Source of the DNA: Odoribacteraceae bacterium
GTDB taxonomy: Bacteria > Bacteroidota > Bacteroidia > Bacteroidales > Marinifilaceae
DNA: 8,185 nt
NCBI GenBank assembly: GCA_031279175.1
Contig: JAITJA010000061.1
Coordinates: 1 to 8,185, forward strand
Direction of reading: 5' to 3'
Shown: piece after piece, positions 1 through 7,400 of the stretch
How the letters are laid out: the number at the start of each line of letters is the position of its first letter
Numbering within the stretch: the first letter of the stretch is position 1
Made by a program: the position numbers and the translations under genes
Notes under the pieces: model-generated
What the model was told of the DNA's origin: nothing
The model's database searches: none
What the model saw: only the letters and a program-made list of their open reading frames with translations

Positions 1-45
1 CCCCCTGTATTTCCCCTTCTCGTCCCGCGGTTCGGAAAAATCCCG

Positions 46-53
46 TATATTTG
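46..53 (+). promoter_or_regulatory. Putative Bacteroidota -7 promoter element ahead of nadA
   Basis: TATATTTG matches the Bacteroidota -7 consensus TAnnTTTG exactly. It ends 18 bases before the ATG at 72, so transcription would begin near position 60 and leave a leader of only about 12 nt. No clear TTG is seen 19-21 bases upstream, so the -33 half is weak. The element overlaps the in-frame TTG at 51, which argues against that TTG as the nadA start. Confidence 0.5.
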
Positions 54-71
54 GCGCTCAAAAGAGAGTAC

Positions 72-998
72 ATGAGCGTGAACGAGATTTCAATACGTAT
101 CAAACAACTACAGGAGGAAAAGAACGCGATCATCCTCGCGCATTACTATACCCGACCGGAAGTTCAAGACGTGGCCGACTATCTCGGCGACTCGCTCGGT
201 CTCTCCAGGATGGCCGCGAGGACAGACGCGCGCGTCATTGTCTTCTGTGGCGTGCACTTCATGGCGGAAACCGCGTCCATCATCTCGCCAGGTAAGAAAG
301 TACTCGTTCCGGCGCTCCACGCGGGGTGCTCGCTCGCCGAGAGCATCACGGGAGAAGACCTCGTCGCGTGGAGACTGGCACACCCGGGCGGGGTCGTCGT
401 CTGCTACGTCAACACGAGCGCCGCGGTGAAGGCCCATGCCGACTACTGCTGCACCTCCTCGAACGCCACGCGCGTCGTCGAGAGTATCCCGGCGGGACGG
501 CCCGTGCTCTTCGTTCCGGACAAGAACCTGGGCGCGTATATAAATAAGGTGACGGGACGGGAAATGGAGTTGTGGGACGGCGATTGCTGCGTGCACGAGC
601 GACTGCCGGCGGCGCTGCTCCTGGAGCGGCTCGAGGAGTACCCGGGGGCTATCGCCCTCGTCCACCCGGAGTCCAGCGGCTCGAGCGACGACCGCGTGCT
701 GTACCACCCCCGCGTGTTCATTGCCTCGACAGCCGGCATGATCGATCACGCGCGGCGCTCCTCGTGCCGTCAATATATCGTCGCCACCGAGCTGGAGACT
801 ATCCACGAGCTGAACAAGAGCGCGCCCGGGAAAGAGTTTATCCCCGCGCTCCGGACGACGATCTGCGGGCAAATGAAAAAGATTACCATCGAACGCGTGC
901 TCGAGGCCCTCGAGAAAGAACAATTCGAGGTCAGGGTGCCGGACGAGACCCGGGAAAGAGCGCGGAGGCCCATCCAACGCATGTTGGAGGTGAAGTAG
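72..998 (+). CDS. nadA: Quinolinate synthase A (NadA), 4Fe-4S enzyme of NAD biosynthesis
   Basis: NadA condenses iminoaspartate (made by L-aspartate oxidase, NadB) with dihydroxyacetone phosphate to give quinolinate in the cytosolic de novo NAD pathway. From the ATG at 72 the protein has 308 residues, typical of the compact NadA class. Family motifs appear in order: HYY (24-26), PEVQDVADYLGDS, CGVHFMAETA, AGCSLAE, CYVNTSA, TSSNA, VPDKNLG, WDGDCCVHE, HPES, and ICGQMKKIT near the end. The three expected cluster ligands are Cys86, Cys172 and Cys265, and the spacing fits known NadA. Tyr112/Asn114 and His198/Glu200 match known active-site residues. The usual HPEC cysteine is serine here (Ser201). 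An in-frame TTG at 51 would add seven residues but lies inside the likely -7 box, and AAGAGAG precedes the ATG, so 72 is preferred. nadB is not in the window. pheT follows 28 bp later. Confidence 0.95.
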   Translation: MSVNEISIRIKQLQEEKNAIILAHYYTRPEVQDVADYLGDSLGLSRMAARTDARVIVFCGVHFMAETASIISPGKKVLVPALHAGCSLAESITGEDLVAWRLAHPGGVVVCYVNTSAAVKAHADYCCTSSNATRVVESIPAGRPVLFVPDKNLGAYINKVTGREMELWDGDCCVHERLPAALLLERLEEYPGAIALVHPESSGSSDDRVLYHPRVFIASTAGMIDHARRSSCRQYIVATELETIHELNKSAPGKEFIPALRTTICGQMKKITIERVLEALEKEQFEVRVPDETRERARRPIQRMLEVK

Positions 999-1026
999 AA
1001 TCAACAACAACCAAAATAAATAAGAC
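999..1026 (+). promoter_or_regulatory. A-rich, SD-less translation leader of pheT
   Basis: The 28 bases between the nadA stop and the pheT ATG contain 18 adenines and a single G, in an otherwise GC-rich region. No Shine-Dalgarno sequence is present. A-rich, SD-poor leaders are common in Bacteroidota, so this is probably the initiation region for pheT inside a shared transcript. I see no convincing TAnnTTTG promoter in it. Confidence 0.4.
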
Positions 1027-3480
1027 ATGAATATCTCGCTGAACTGGTTAAAAGAATACGCGCCCGTGACGCTCTCCGCGGGGGAGATCGCCGGTATCCT
1101 CACGAATACCGGCATTGAAGTGAGCGACATCCGGGAGTACGAGTCGATCAAGGGCGCTCTCCGCGGGCTGGTCGTCGGGGAGGTGCTCGAGTGCGAGCCG
1201 GTGGCCGGTTCGGATCACCTGCACGCGACCCGGGTCAGCCTGGGGAAAGGCGCCCCGTTACAGATCGTGTGCGGCGCTCCCAACGTGGCCGTCGGGCAGA
1301 AAGTCGTCGTGGCCACGGTCGGCGCGACCCTCTATCGCGGCGACGAGGAGTTTACCATCAAGCGCTCCAAGATACGCGGCGTGGAGTCCCGCGGGATGCT
1401 CTGTTCCGGCGCTGAGATCGGCGTGAACGGGGAGAATGACGGGATCCTGGTCCTGCCCCCGGACGCGGCGCCGGGAACGGAGTTTAGCCACTACCATGAC
1501 GTTTACCGGGATACCATCATCGAGGTGGATATTACCCCCAACCGCGGTGACGCCGCGTCGCACGCCGGGGTGGCGCGAGACCTGGTCGCCTTCCTCAGGC
1601 AGGAAGAGGAGGGGACGCGCTTCTCGTTGCCCTCGACAAGTGCCTTCCGCGTCGACCGCGCCGGCGCTCCCCTCGATATTATCCTGGAACGACCGGAGGC
1701 TTGCCGCAGGTACGCCGGCACGCGCGTCGAGGGGATCACCGTGAAGCCCTCGCCAGCATGGTTGCAACACCGCCTGCGCGCTATCGGCCTGCACCCGATC
1801 AATAATGTCGTCGACGTGACGAATTATATTCTCTTCGGCCTGGGACAACCGCTGCACGCCTTCGACATGGCGAAGATCAAGGGGGAGACCGTGATCGTGA
1901 AGAGTGTCGAGCGGGGCACGCGGTTCGTTACCCTCGACGGGGTGGAGCGGGAGTTGCACGAGGATGACTTGATGATCTGTAACGCGGAGGAACCGATGTG
2001 TATCGCCGGGATCTTCGGCGGGCTGGAGAGCGGGATCAGCGAGACGACGACCTCCGTGTTTATCGAGAGCGCTTGCTTCGACCCGGTATTCACGCGCAAG
2101 ACCGCCCGGCGGCTGGGGCTGAACACCGACGCGTCGTTCCGCTACGAGCGGGGGACGGACCCGAACATGGTGACGCGCGCGCTGGAACTCGCGGCGATCA
2201 TGATCAAGGAGGTTGCCGGCGGGGAGATTACCTCGCCCGTCATAGATATCTACCCGACGCCAGTGGCCGGCGCCAGGGTGCTCGTCAACCTCGAGCGCGT
2301 CGACCGGCTGCTGGGTAAGAAGATGGATCGCGGGCGGATCTACCGGATACTCCTCGCCCTCGACATGTCGATAGACGCCGCCGGGGAGGGGGAGGTCATC
2401 GTCCGCGTGCCGCCGTACCGGTCGGACGTGCGGCGAGAGGCCGACGTGATCGAGGAGATCGCGCGCGTCCACGGCTATAATAATATCGAGATCCCCGGGA
2501 AGCTACATGCCTCGCTGAACGCGACCGTGAAGCCAGATAGTTTCAAGATGAAAAACATGATCGCCGACGCGCTGGCAGCAAACGGCTTTAACGAGGTCGT
2601 CAATAACTCCCTGACGCGGGCCGCGTATTTCGAGGGGATGAACGCTTTCGACGCGTCGGAGACGGTGACGCTCTGTAACCCGCTCAGCTCCGACCTGAAC
2701 GCGATGCGGCAATCGCTGCTGTTCGGCGGGCTGGAGAATATCGCCTATAACGCGAACAGGAAAAACCGCGACCTGAAGCTGTTCGAGTTCGGGAAAGCCT
2801 ACTCGTTCCACCGGGACGATCGCGCGCGGAATCCCCTCGCGCAGTACCGCGAGGAGGAGCGCCTCGCCCTCTTTATCACCGGCAACAGGCGGCCCGTGTC
2901 GTGGAACGCGCCGGAGGAGCGGAGCGATTTCTTTACCCTGAAAGGTTATTGCGAGATGATCCTCGCCCGCCTCGGCCTCGACATCGAGCAGATGGAGGTC
3001 GACGACGCGGCCGGGGATCTCTTCCGGGAAGGGGCGCGCTACTCGTTGGACGGGACGCCGATCGTCGCGATGGGGATCGTCAACAAGATCCCGTTGAAGC
3101 GCGCGGACGTGCAGCAGGAGGTGTTCCACGCCGAGTTCGCCTGGGACAATATCCTCGAGCGGGTCGCGACGCGCGCGGTGATCTACGCGCCGGTGCCGAG
3201 ATTCCCCTCCGTGAAGCGCGACCTGGCCCTGCTGCTCGACGAGCGGGTGACGTTCAAGGAGGTGCGCGACCTGGCATTCTCCACCGCGCGGGCGCTCCTC
3301 AAGTCGGTCGTGCTCTTTGACGTGTACGAGGGCGACCGGCTGGGCGCGGGAAAGAAGTCGTACGCTATCAGTCTCACGCTGCTCGACGAGGAACATACCC
3401 TCACCGATAAACAGATCGACAAGGTGATGATGCGGCTCGTCAATACCTACAAGCAGCAGTTAAACGCCTCCATCCGTTAA
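1027..3480 (+). CDS. pheT: Phenylalanine--tRNA ligase beta subunit (PheT)
   Basis: PheT is the beta chain of the alpha2-beta2 phenylalanyl-tRNA synthetase. It binds tRNA-Phe and edits mischarged Tyr-tRNA-Phe, while PheS carries the aminoacylation site. At 817 residues it is full length. Visible domains are an N-terminal MNISLNWLKEY start; an EMAP/tRNA-binding OB fold at about 42-155 (GSDHLHATRV, QIVCGAPNV, KIRGVES, GMLC); a B3/B4 editing domain at about 217-400 (PINNVVDVTNYILF, GQPLHAFD, GIFGG, FIESACF, SFRYERGTDP); a B5 domain at about 412-485 (PPYRSDVRREADVIEEIARVHGYNNI); a catalytic-like core at about 500-708 (NPLSSDLNAMRQSLL, FEFGK); and an FDX-ACB anticodon-binding domain from about 723 (PRFPSVKRDLALLLD). 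His277 and Glu347 lie where the editing site is expected (inference). No frameshift or gap is seen. pheS is elsewhere, as is common in this phylum. The stop codon abuts the next start, so the downstream gene is probably translationally coupled. Confidence 0.98.
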   Translation: MNISLNWLKEYAPVTLSAGEIAGILTNTGIEVSDIREYESIKGALRGLVVGEVLECEPVAGSDHLHATRVSLGKGAPLQIVCGAPNVAVGQKVVVATVGATLYRGDEEFTIKRSKIRGVESRGMLCSGAEIGVNGENDGILVLPPDAAPGTEFSHYHDVYRDTIIEVDITPNRGDAASHAGVARDLVAFLRQEEEGTRFSLPSTSAFRVDRAGAPLDIILERPEACRRYAGTRVEGITVKPSPAWLQHRLRAIGLHPINNVVDVTNYILFGLGQPLHAFDMAKIKGETVIVKSVERGTRFVTLDGVERELHEDDLMICNAEEPMCIAGIFGGLESGISETTTSVFIESACFDPVFTRKTARRLGLNTDASFRYERGTDPNMVTRALELAAIMIKEVAGGEITSPVIDIYPTPVAGARVLVNLERVDRLLGKKMDRGRIYRILLALDMSIDAAGEGEVIVRVPPYRSDVRREADVIEEIARVHGYNNIEIPGKLHASLNATVKPDSFKMKNMIADALAANGFNEVVNNSLTRAAYFEGMNAFDASETVTLCNPLSSDLNAMRQSLLFGGLENIAYNANRKNRDLKLFEFGKAYSFHRDDRARNPLAQYREEERLALFITGNRRPVSWNAPEERSDFFTLKGYCEMILARLGLDIEQMEVDDAAGDLFREGARYSLDGTPIVAMGIVNKIPLKRADVQQEVFHAEFAWDNILERVATRAVIYAPVPRFPSVKRDLALLLDERVTFKEVRDLAFSTARALLKSVVLFDVYEGDRLGAGKKSYAISLTLLDEEHTLTDKQIDKVMMRLVNTYKQQLNASIR

Positions 3481-4044
3481 ATGAATCTCGCTTACACCCT
3501 CCCGGTGCTCCTCCTCGCGGCACTCGTCGCGTGGGCACTCCGCGCGCGTCGCCGGGGGCGGGAATGGTTACCCGTCGTGAACAAGAAAGGGGAGGTGATC
3601 GGGAAGGCCACGCGCCGCCGTTGTCATGACGGTAGCCGGTTACTTCATCCCGTCGTCCACCTGCACGTCGTCGCTCCCTCGGGCGAGATCCTCCTGCAGA
3701 AGCGCGGCAAGCGGAAGGCGCTGCTCCCCGGGAAGTGGGACGCGGCCGTTGGCGGTCACGTCTCTGCAGGCGAACCCGTCGAGGCGGCGCTGAAACGGGA
3801 AAGCCTCGAGGAGCTGGGGATCACCCGCCTCACGGCCCGCTTCCTCGGTAGCTACATCTGGGAAACCGACCGCGAACGGGAGCTGGTACACGCCTTCCTC
3901 TGTACCGGCCGCGACGAGATCCGCGCCAACACCGGCGAGGTCGAGGAAGCGCGCTTCTGGTCGCGGACCGCCATCGAGGAGCCCGCGAACGCCGCCCTCT
4001 TCACGCCCAATTTCCTACACGAGTACGCGCTTTTCTTGAAATGA
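3481..4044 (+). CDS. Nudix hydrolase with an N-terminal membrane-anchor segment
   Basis: This 187-residue protein has a Nudix fold that would cleave a nucleoside diphosphate linked to another group; the substrate cannot be read from sequence. The Nudix box (G-x5-E-x7-RE-U-x-EE-x-G-U) spans residues 92-114: Gly92, Glu98, Arg106-Glu107, Glu110-Glu111, Gly113, Ile114. The usual hydrophobic residue after RE is Ser108. WLPVVNKKGEVIGKATR, HPVVHLHV and LLPGKWDAAVGGHV place it with the small Bacteroidota Nudix proteins that resemble isopentenyl-diphosphate isomerase. Such proteins normally begin near the VVNKKGEVIG segment. Here residues 4-20 form a hydrophobic helix (LAYTLPVLLLAALVAWAL) followed by RARRRGR, which would leave the catalytic domain in the cytoplasm. 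The ATG follows the pheT TAA with no gap. I see no good internal ATG that would remove the helix. Convergent with the DUF2795 gene. Confidence 0.92.
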   Translation: MNLAYTLPVLLLAALVAWALRARRRGREWLPVVNKKGEVIGKATRRRCHDGSRLLHPVVHLHVVAPSGEILLQKRGKRKALLPGKWDAAVGGHVSAGEPVEAALKRESLEELGITRLTARFLGSYIWETDRERELVHAFLCTGRDEIRANTGEVEEARFWSRTAIEEPANAALFTPNFLHEYALFLK

Positions 4045-4065
4045 CCCCGCGCCATTGCACGAGAA

Positions 4066-4103
4066 AGCCCCGCTCCTGGAATAAAACCGAACGGGGCGGG
4101 GCT
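4066..4103. terminator. GC-rich hairpin between convergent genes
   Basis: AGCCCCGCTCC (4066-4076) pairs with GGGGCGGGGCT (4093-4103) through 11 base pairs with one G-U wobble, around a 16-nt loop. It begins 22 bases after the Nudix stop codon. There is no T-run on the plus strand after it; on the minus strand the stem is followed by TTTCTC. It probably slows or ends transcription of the nadA-pheT-Nudix unit and may serve both directions. Confidence 0.6.
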
Positions 4104-4116
4104 AGAAAACAAGTTT

Positions 4117-4138
4117 GACGCGGGGATCGCCTCGCGTC
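4117..4138 (-). terminator. Hairpin terminator of the DUF2795-type gene
   Basis: Positions 4117-4125 pair with 4130-4138: nine base pairs including one G-T wobble, with a four-base loop. On the minus strand it begins 8 bases after the stop codon and is followed by AAACTTGTTTTCT, a T-containing tail that fits intrinsic termination of the minus-strand gene. Confidence 0.55.
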
Positions 4139-4146
4139 ATACCTGT

Positions 4147-4368
4147 CTAATACTCGTCTTCGTTAAAAAAGAAGTCGTCTTTACTGGGATAATCGGGCCA
4201 GATGTCCTCGATACTCTCGAAGATCTCCTCTTCATCTTCAATATCCTGCAAGTTCTCGATTACCTCCATTGGCGCGCCAGAGCGGATCGCGTAATCGATC
4301 AATTCGTCTTTCGACGCGGGCCAGGGCGCGTCTTCCAGCTTTGAAGCTAATTCCAGTGTCCAATACAT
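4147..4368 (-). CDS. Small acidic DUF2795-type protein
   Basis: The 73-residue protein begins MYWTLELASKLEDAPWPASK, continues with DELIDYAIRSGAPMEVIENLQ, and ends in DFFFNEDEY. I recognise this from memory as the short DUF2795-type protein found widely in Bacteroidota; its function is unknown. It has 23 Asp/Glu and only 4 Lys/Arg, with the acidic residues concentrated after residue 35 (DIEDEEEIFESIEDIW), so it should be strongly anionic and cytosolic. There is no signal peptide or membrane segment. The N-terminal half reads like a small helical fold (WPASKDELIDYAIRSGAP), and the C-terminal tail may be a contact peptide (inference). Its base composition is visibly less GC-rich than that of its neighbours, partly because the encoded Glu, Asp, Ile and Phe residues favour A and T. 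It is transcribed alone, convergent with the Nudix gene and divergent from the large gene, with its own likely promoter and terminator. Confidence 0.85.
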   Translation of the reverse strand: MYWTLELASKLEDAPWPASKDELIDYAIRSGAPMEVIENLQDIEDEEEIFESIEDIWPDYPSKDDFFFNEDEY

Positions 4369-4403
4369 ATATTCTTAATTTTAGGGTCTGTCTGTTATCG
4401 CCG

Positions 4404-4433
4404 CGAATATAGGCGTTATTTTCAGGAAAGCAA
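4404..4433 (-). promoter_or_regulatory. Putative Bacteroidota-type promoter for the DUF2795-type gene
   Basis: Read on the minus strand, TTG (4433-4431) is followed after 19 bases by TATATTCG (4411-4404). This fits the Bacteroidota pattern TTG-N19-21-TAnnTTTG with one mismatch in the -7 box (TTCG for TTTG). Transcription would start near 4398, giving an AT-rich leader of about 30 nt before the ATG at 4368. Confidence 0.5.
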
Positions 4434-4443
4434 GAACAGGAAA

Positions 4444-7400
4444 ATGAAAAAACGCCGTGACGCTTCCCGTCCCGGAATTGTTAACTTCGCGGCGAACCAA
4501 TATTACACCGACATGAACACTTTCTCACGAATCGTCCTGCATCACGCGAAGCTCGCGCGCCGAAGCAATGTCACGCGGATTTTCGTCCTCTTCACGCTAT
4601 CCCTGCTGCTCTTCATCGAGCTCACGCACGTGAAAGACGCCTCCCCGGGAGCCAATATCTTCCTGCAACTCTCCTCGTTTATCCCGTATGTCAGCGCGTA
4701 CATCGTCTCCCTCTTCATCTTCTTCCCGGTGATACTACTTGTCGGGAACGTCGCGACGGGGAGGGTACCCGGCGACACGCGGGACGCGATCTACTACCGC
4801 CCGGCAAGTAACGCGGGGCACGTCTGGGGGGCTGCTGCCGGCATCGCGCGCGTGTTCGCGGGGATGTCCGTCTTCTTGATCCACGCGGGGATATTTATAC
4901 ACATCTCGCTGGGGAGCGACGCGCCGTTCAACGCCTGGCTCTACATCTTCTACCTCGCGACGATGGTGTTACCGTTGCTTGTCTTCGCGATCGGGATCTC
5001 GTTTGCCGTCTTCGCGTTGTTACGCCACCGGGCGTTGGCATTGCTATTACTGCTGGCGTATGCCGGGGTGACATTCTTCCTCGTCGGGGACGCGGCGGAC
5101 GGGTTGTTTGACCCGGCAGGGTTCGCGCTGCCGAACGCGTTCTCGGATGTCACGGGGCACCCGGGGACGGGCCGGTATCTCTTGCAAAGGAGCTGCTGGT
5201 TGTTGCTCGGGCTGGGACTAATACAGGTTGCCGCCGCGCGCTTCCATCGTCTACCCAACCAGCCGGCGGCCCGGGGGAAAATACTACCGGCAGTGGCGTT
5301 GATCGCGGCGGGTATTGTTGCTGGCGGGGCGTTTTACCTGTCGCACCGGCAGGATCGCGTGGAACGTCGCGCGCTCGCCGCCTGTTACAACGCGTACCGT
5401 CAAGCTCCGAAGATGACGCTCGTCGACCAGGCTATCGACTACCGGCAGGAGGGCGACAAGATGTTCCTCTCCTCCCGGCTTGTACTCGAGAACAGGACAG
5501 GCGAGGCGCTCGACGAGATCATCCTTTACCTGAACCCGGGACTGCGCGTGACCTCGTTACGGGAGGACGACGGCGCGATGGAACATGCCCGCGACCGGCA
5601 GGTGATCCGCGTCGCGACGACCGTTGCCGCCGGGGAATCCCGCGCCATAACTCTCGACTGCGAGGGGTACATCGACGAGCGGGTCTGTTTCCTCGACATC
5701 CCGGACGCGCTCTACCGCGACGACTCCCCGGAGAGCGCCTTCAACTGTCGTTTCGGCAAGCGTTACGCGATCCTCTCCGCCGGTTACGTCTGGTTGACGC
5801 CGGAATGTTTATGGTATCCCGTCGCCGTCCCGCCGTCCAACCCGGTGATCCCGTACGACCTGGAAAGGAATTTCAGTCATTACGCGCTGCGCGTGATACG
5901 TCCCGCCGGCAAGACGGTCATATCGCAAGGCAAACGAGAGGGACAAGACACCATCACCTTCCGTCCCGAACAGCCGTTGAAAGGGATCGCGCTTTGCATC
6001 GGCGACTACGAGCGCCGCTCGGTCACGATCGACTCGACGCTCCTCGAGCTGTACTTCTTCAAGGGTCACGAGTCGTTGACGCGCGGCCTGGAAGATCTCG
6101 CGGACACGCTCTCTCCTATCTTCGCGGCGTTCAAGAGGGGTATCGGGCAAGCGGCTTCCCGGGACTATCCTTTCCATCGTTTCGCGCTGGTAGAGCGCCC
6201 GCTACCCGTCGCGAGCTACTACCGGCAGTGGCGCGGCGGCAGTGATCTTGTCCAGCCCGAGATGCTCTTCTTCCCAGAGCGCGGCGCGCGGGTCTGCCCC
6301 GATTTCAAGCGCGCGCGGCGGCTCGTTACCGAAGAGACGTCCGGGTCAGACTGGGCTTACTCGTTTCTCTCTAAAGTCCTCGCTACCGTCATCGAGCAAC
6401 AAGAAGAGTCGTTTATCGCGCCCACCGACCTCTTTTCCGTCATCGCGCGCCACACCCTGGGGGAGGCCGCGCCTCGTCCCGCTCCCAACCTGCACGAGAT
6501 CACCTCGCTCTTTCACGACCACGCCGGGGCATTGCGTTCGGCCGACTTCCCGGTGCTCGACGCGGCGTTTCACGCACTATTGAAGAAGCGGGGCGCGACC
6601 TTGTCGCGACTCATCATGGCGCGCTTCTCGGGCCAGGAGGACCCGTTAGCGGCGAAAGCGGAAGCCTACCTCGACGGACATTCCCTGAAGGAGGCCGTCG
6701 AGGACAATACCCTCGACCCGTTAACGCGCGCGGGGATATTCGAACTCAAGGCCGGAGAACTGACGCGCCTCCTCGTCCCAGACGGGATCGGGAGCGACGA
6801 TCTCCTGGATTTCGCCGCGCGTTACATGGAGGAGCACCCCTTCCAGGAAATCTCCTTCGAGCATTTTAACAACGCGTTTGTCGGGCACTTCGGCGCGGGA
6901 TGGATGGACGCGCTCCCCGGCTGGTACGCGGGCAACGCTATCCCCGCCTACCTCGTGGAGGCGCCCGTCTCGTGGAGCGACGACGAGCAAGCTTCATGGA
7001 TTGCCTTCGCCGTCTACAACGACAGCGACGCGGACGGGATCGTTACCATCGAGACGCTCGCGGTCACGGGGCAGGCTTCGATCGTGATCATGAAGATCCC
7101 GACGGAACGCGTGATAATAGGGGGCGAGAAGCAGGAGAGCAATCGCGACTTCCTCGTGCCCGCGCGTACCGGGAAACGCGTCGCGTTCAAGATGGATCTT
7201 AAACCAATGTTCTTGTCCCTGAACACGAATATCGCCAGGAACTCTCCCTCCCGCGTCACCAGCAAGCCCGCGCAAGGGCCCGCGACGGAACGGGAAGAGG
7301 AGCGGCCCGTCGACCGCGACTACTTCTTCACCCCCGGCGAGATCATTGTCGATAACGTCGACCCCGGCTTCTCGATCTCCCGTCCCTCCCGCGTCGTCAA

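Noticed and set aside
108..1151. Long minus-strand open frame (347 codons) opposite nadA
   Set aside because: It lies antisense to a clear nadA, its translation is Arg- and His-rich without recognisable domains, and GC-rich codon bias produces such mirror frames.
1258..2472. Minus-strand open frame of 404 codons opposite pheT
   Set aside because: Same reason: a shadow of pheT codon bias, with no domain signature.
2503..3396. Minus-strand open frame of 297 codons opposite the 3' half of pheT
   Set aside because: Shadow of pheT. No domain or promoter supports it.
4376..4383. TAATTTTA as a plus-strand -7 promoter box for the large gene
   Set aside because: No TTG lies 19-21 bases upstream and the last base does not match. 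It falls in the leader of the divergent gene, so support is too thin.
6064..6510. HESLT (residues 542-546) and HEITS (684-688) in the large protein as possible M1 zinc motifs
   Set aside because: Neither has the second His of HEXXH, and neither lies in a context that resembles the M1 active site.
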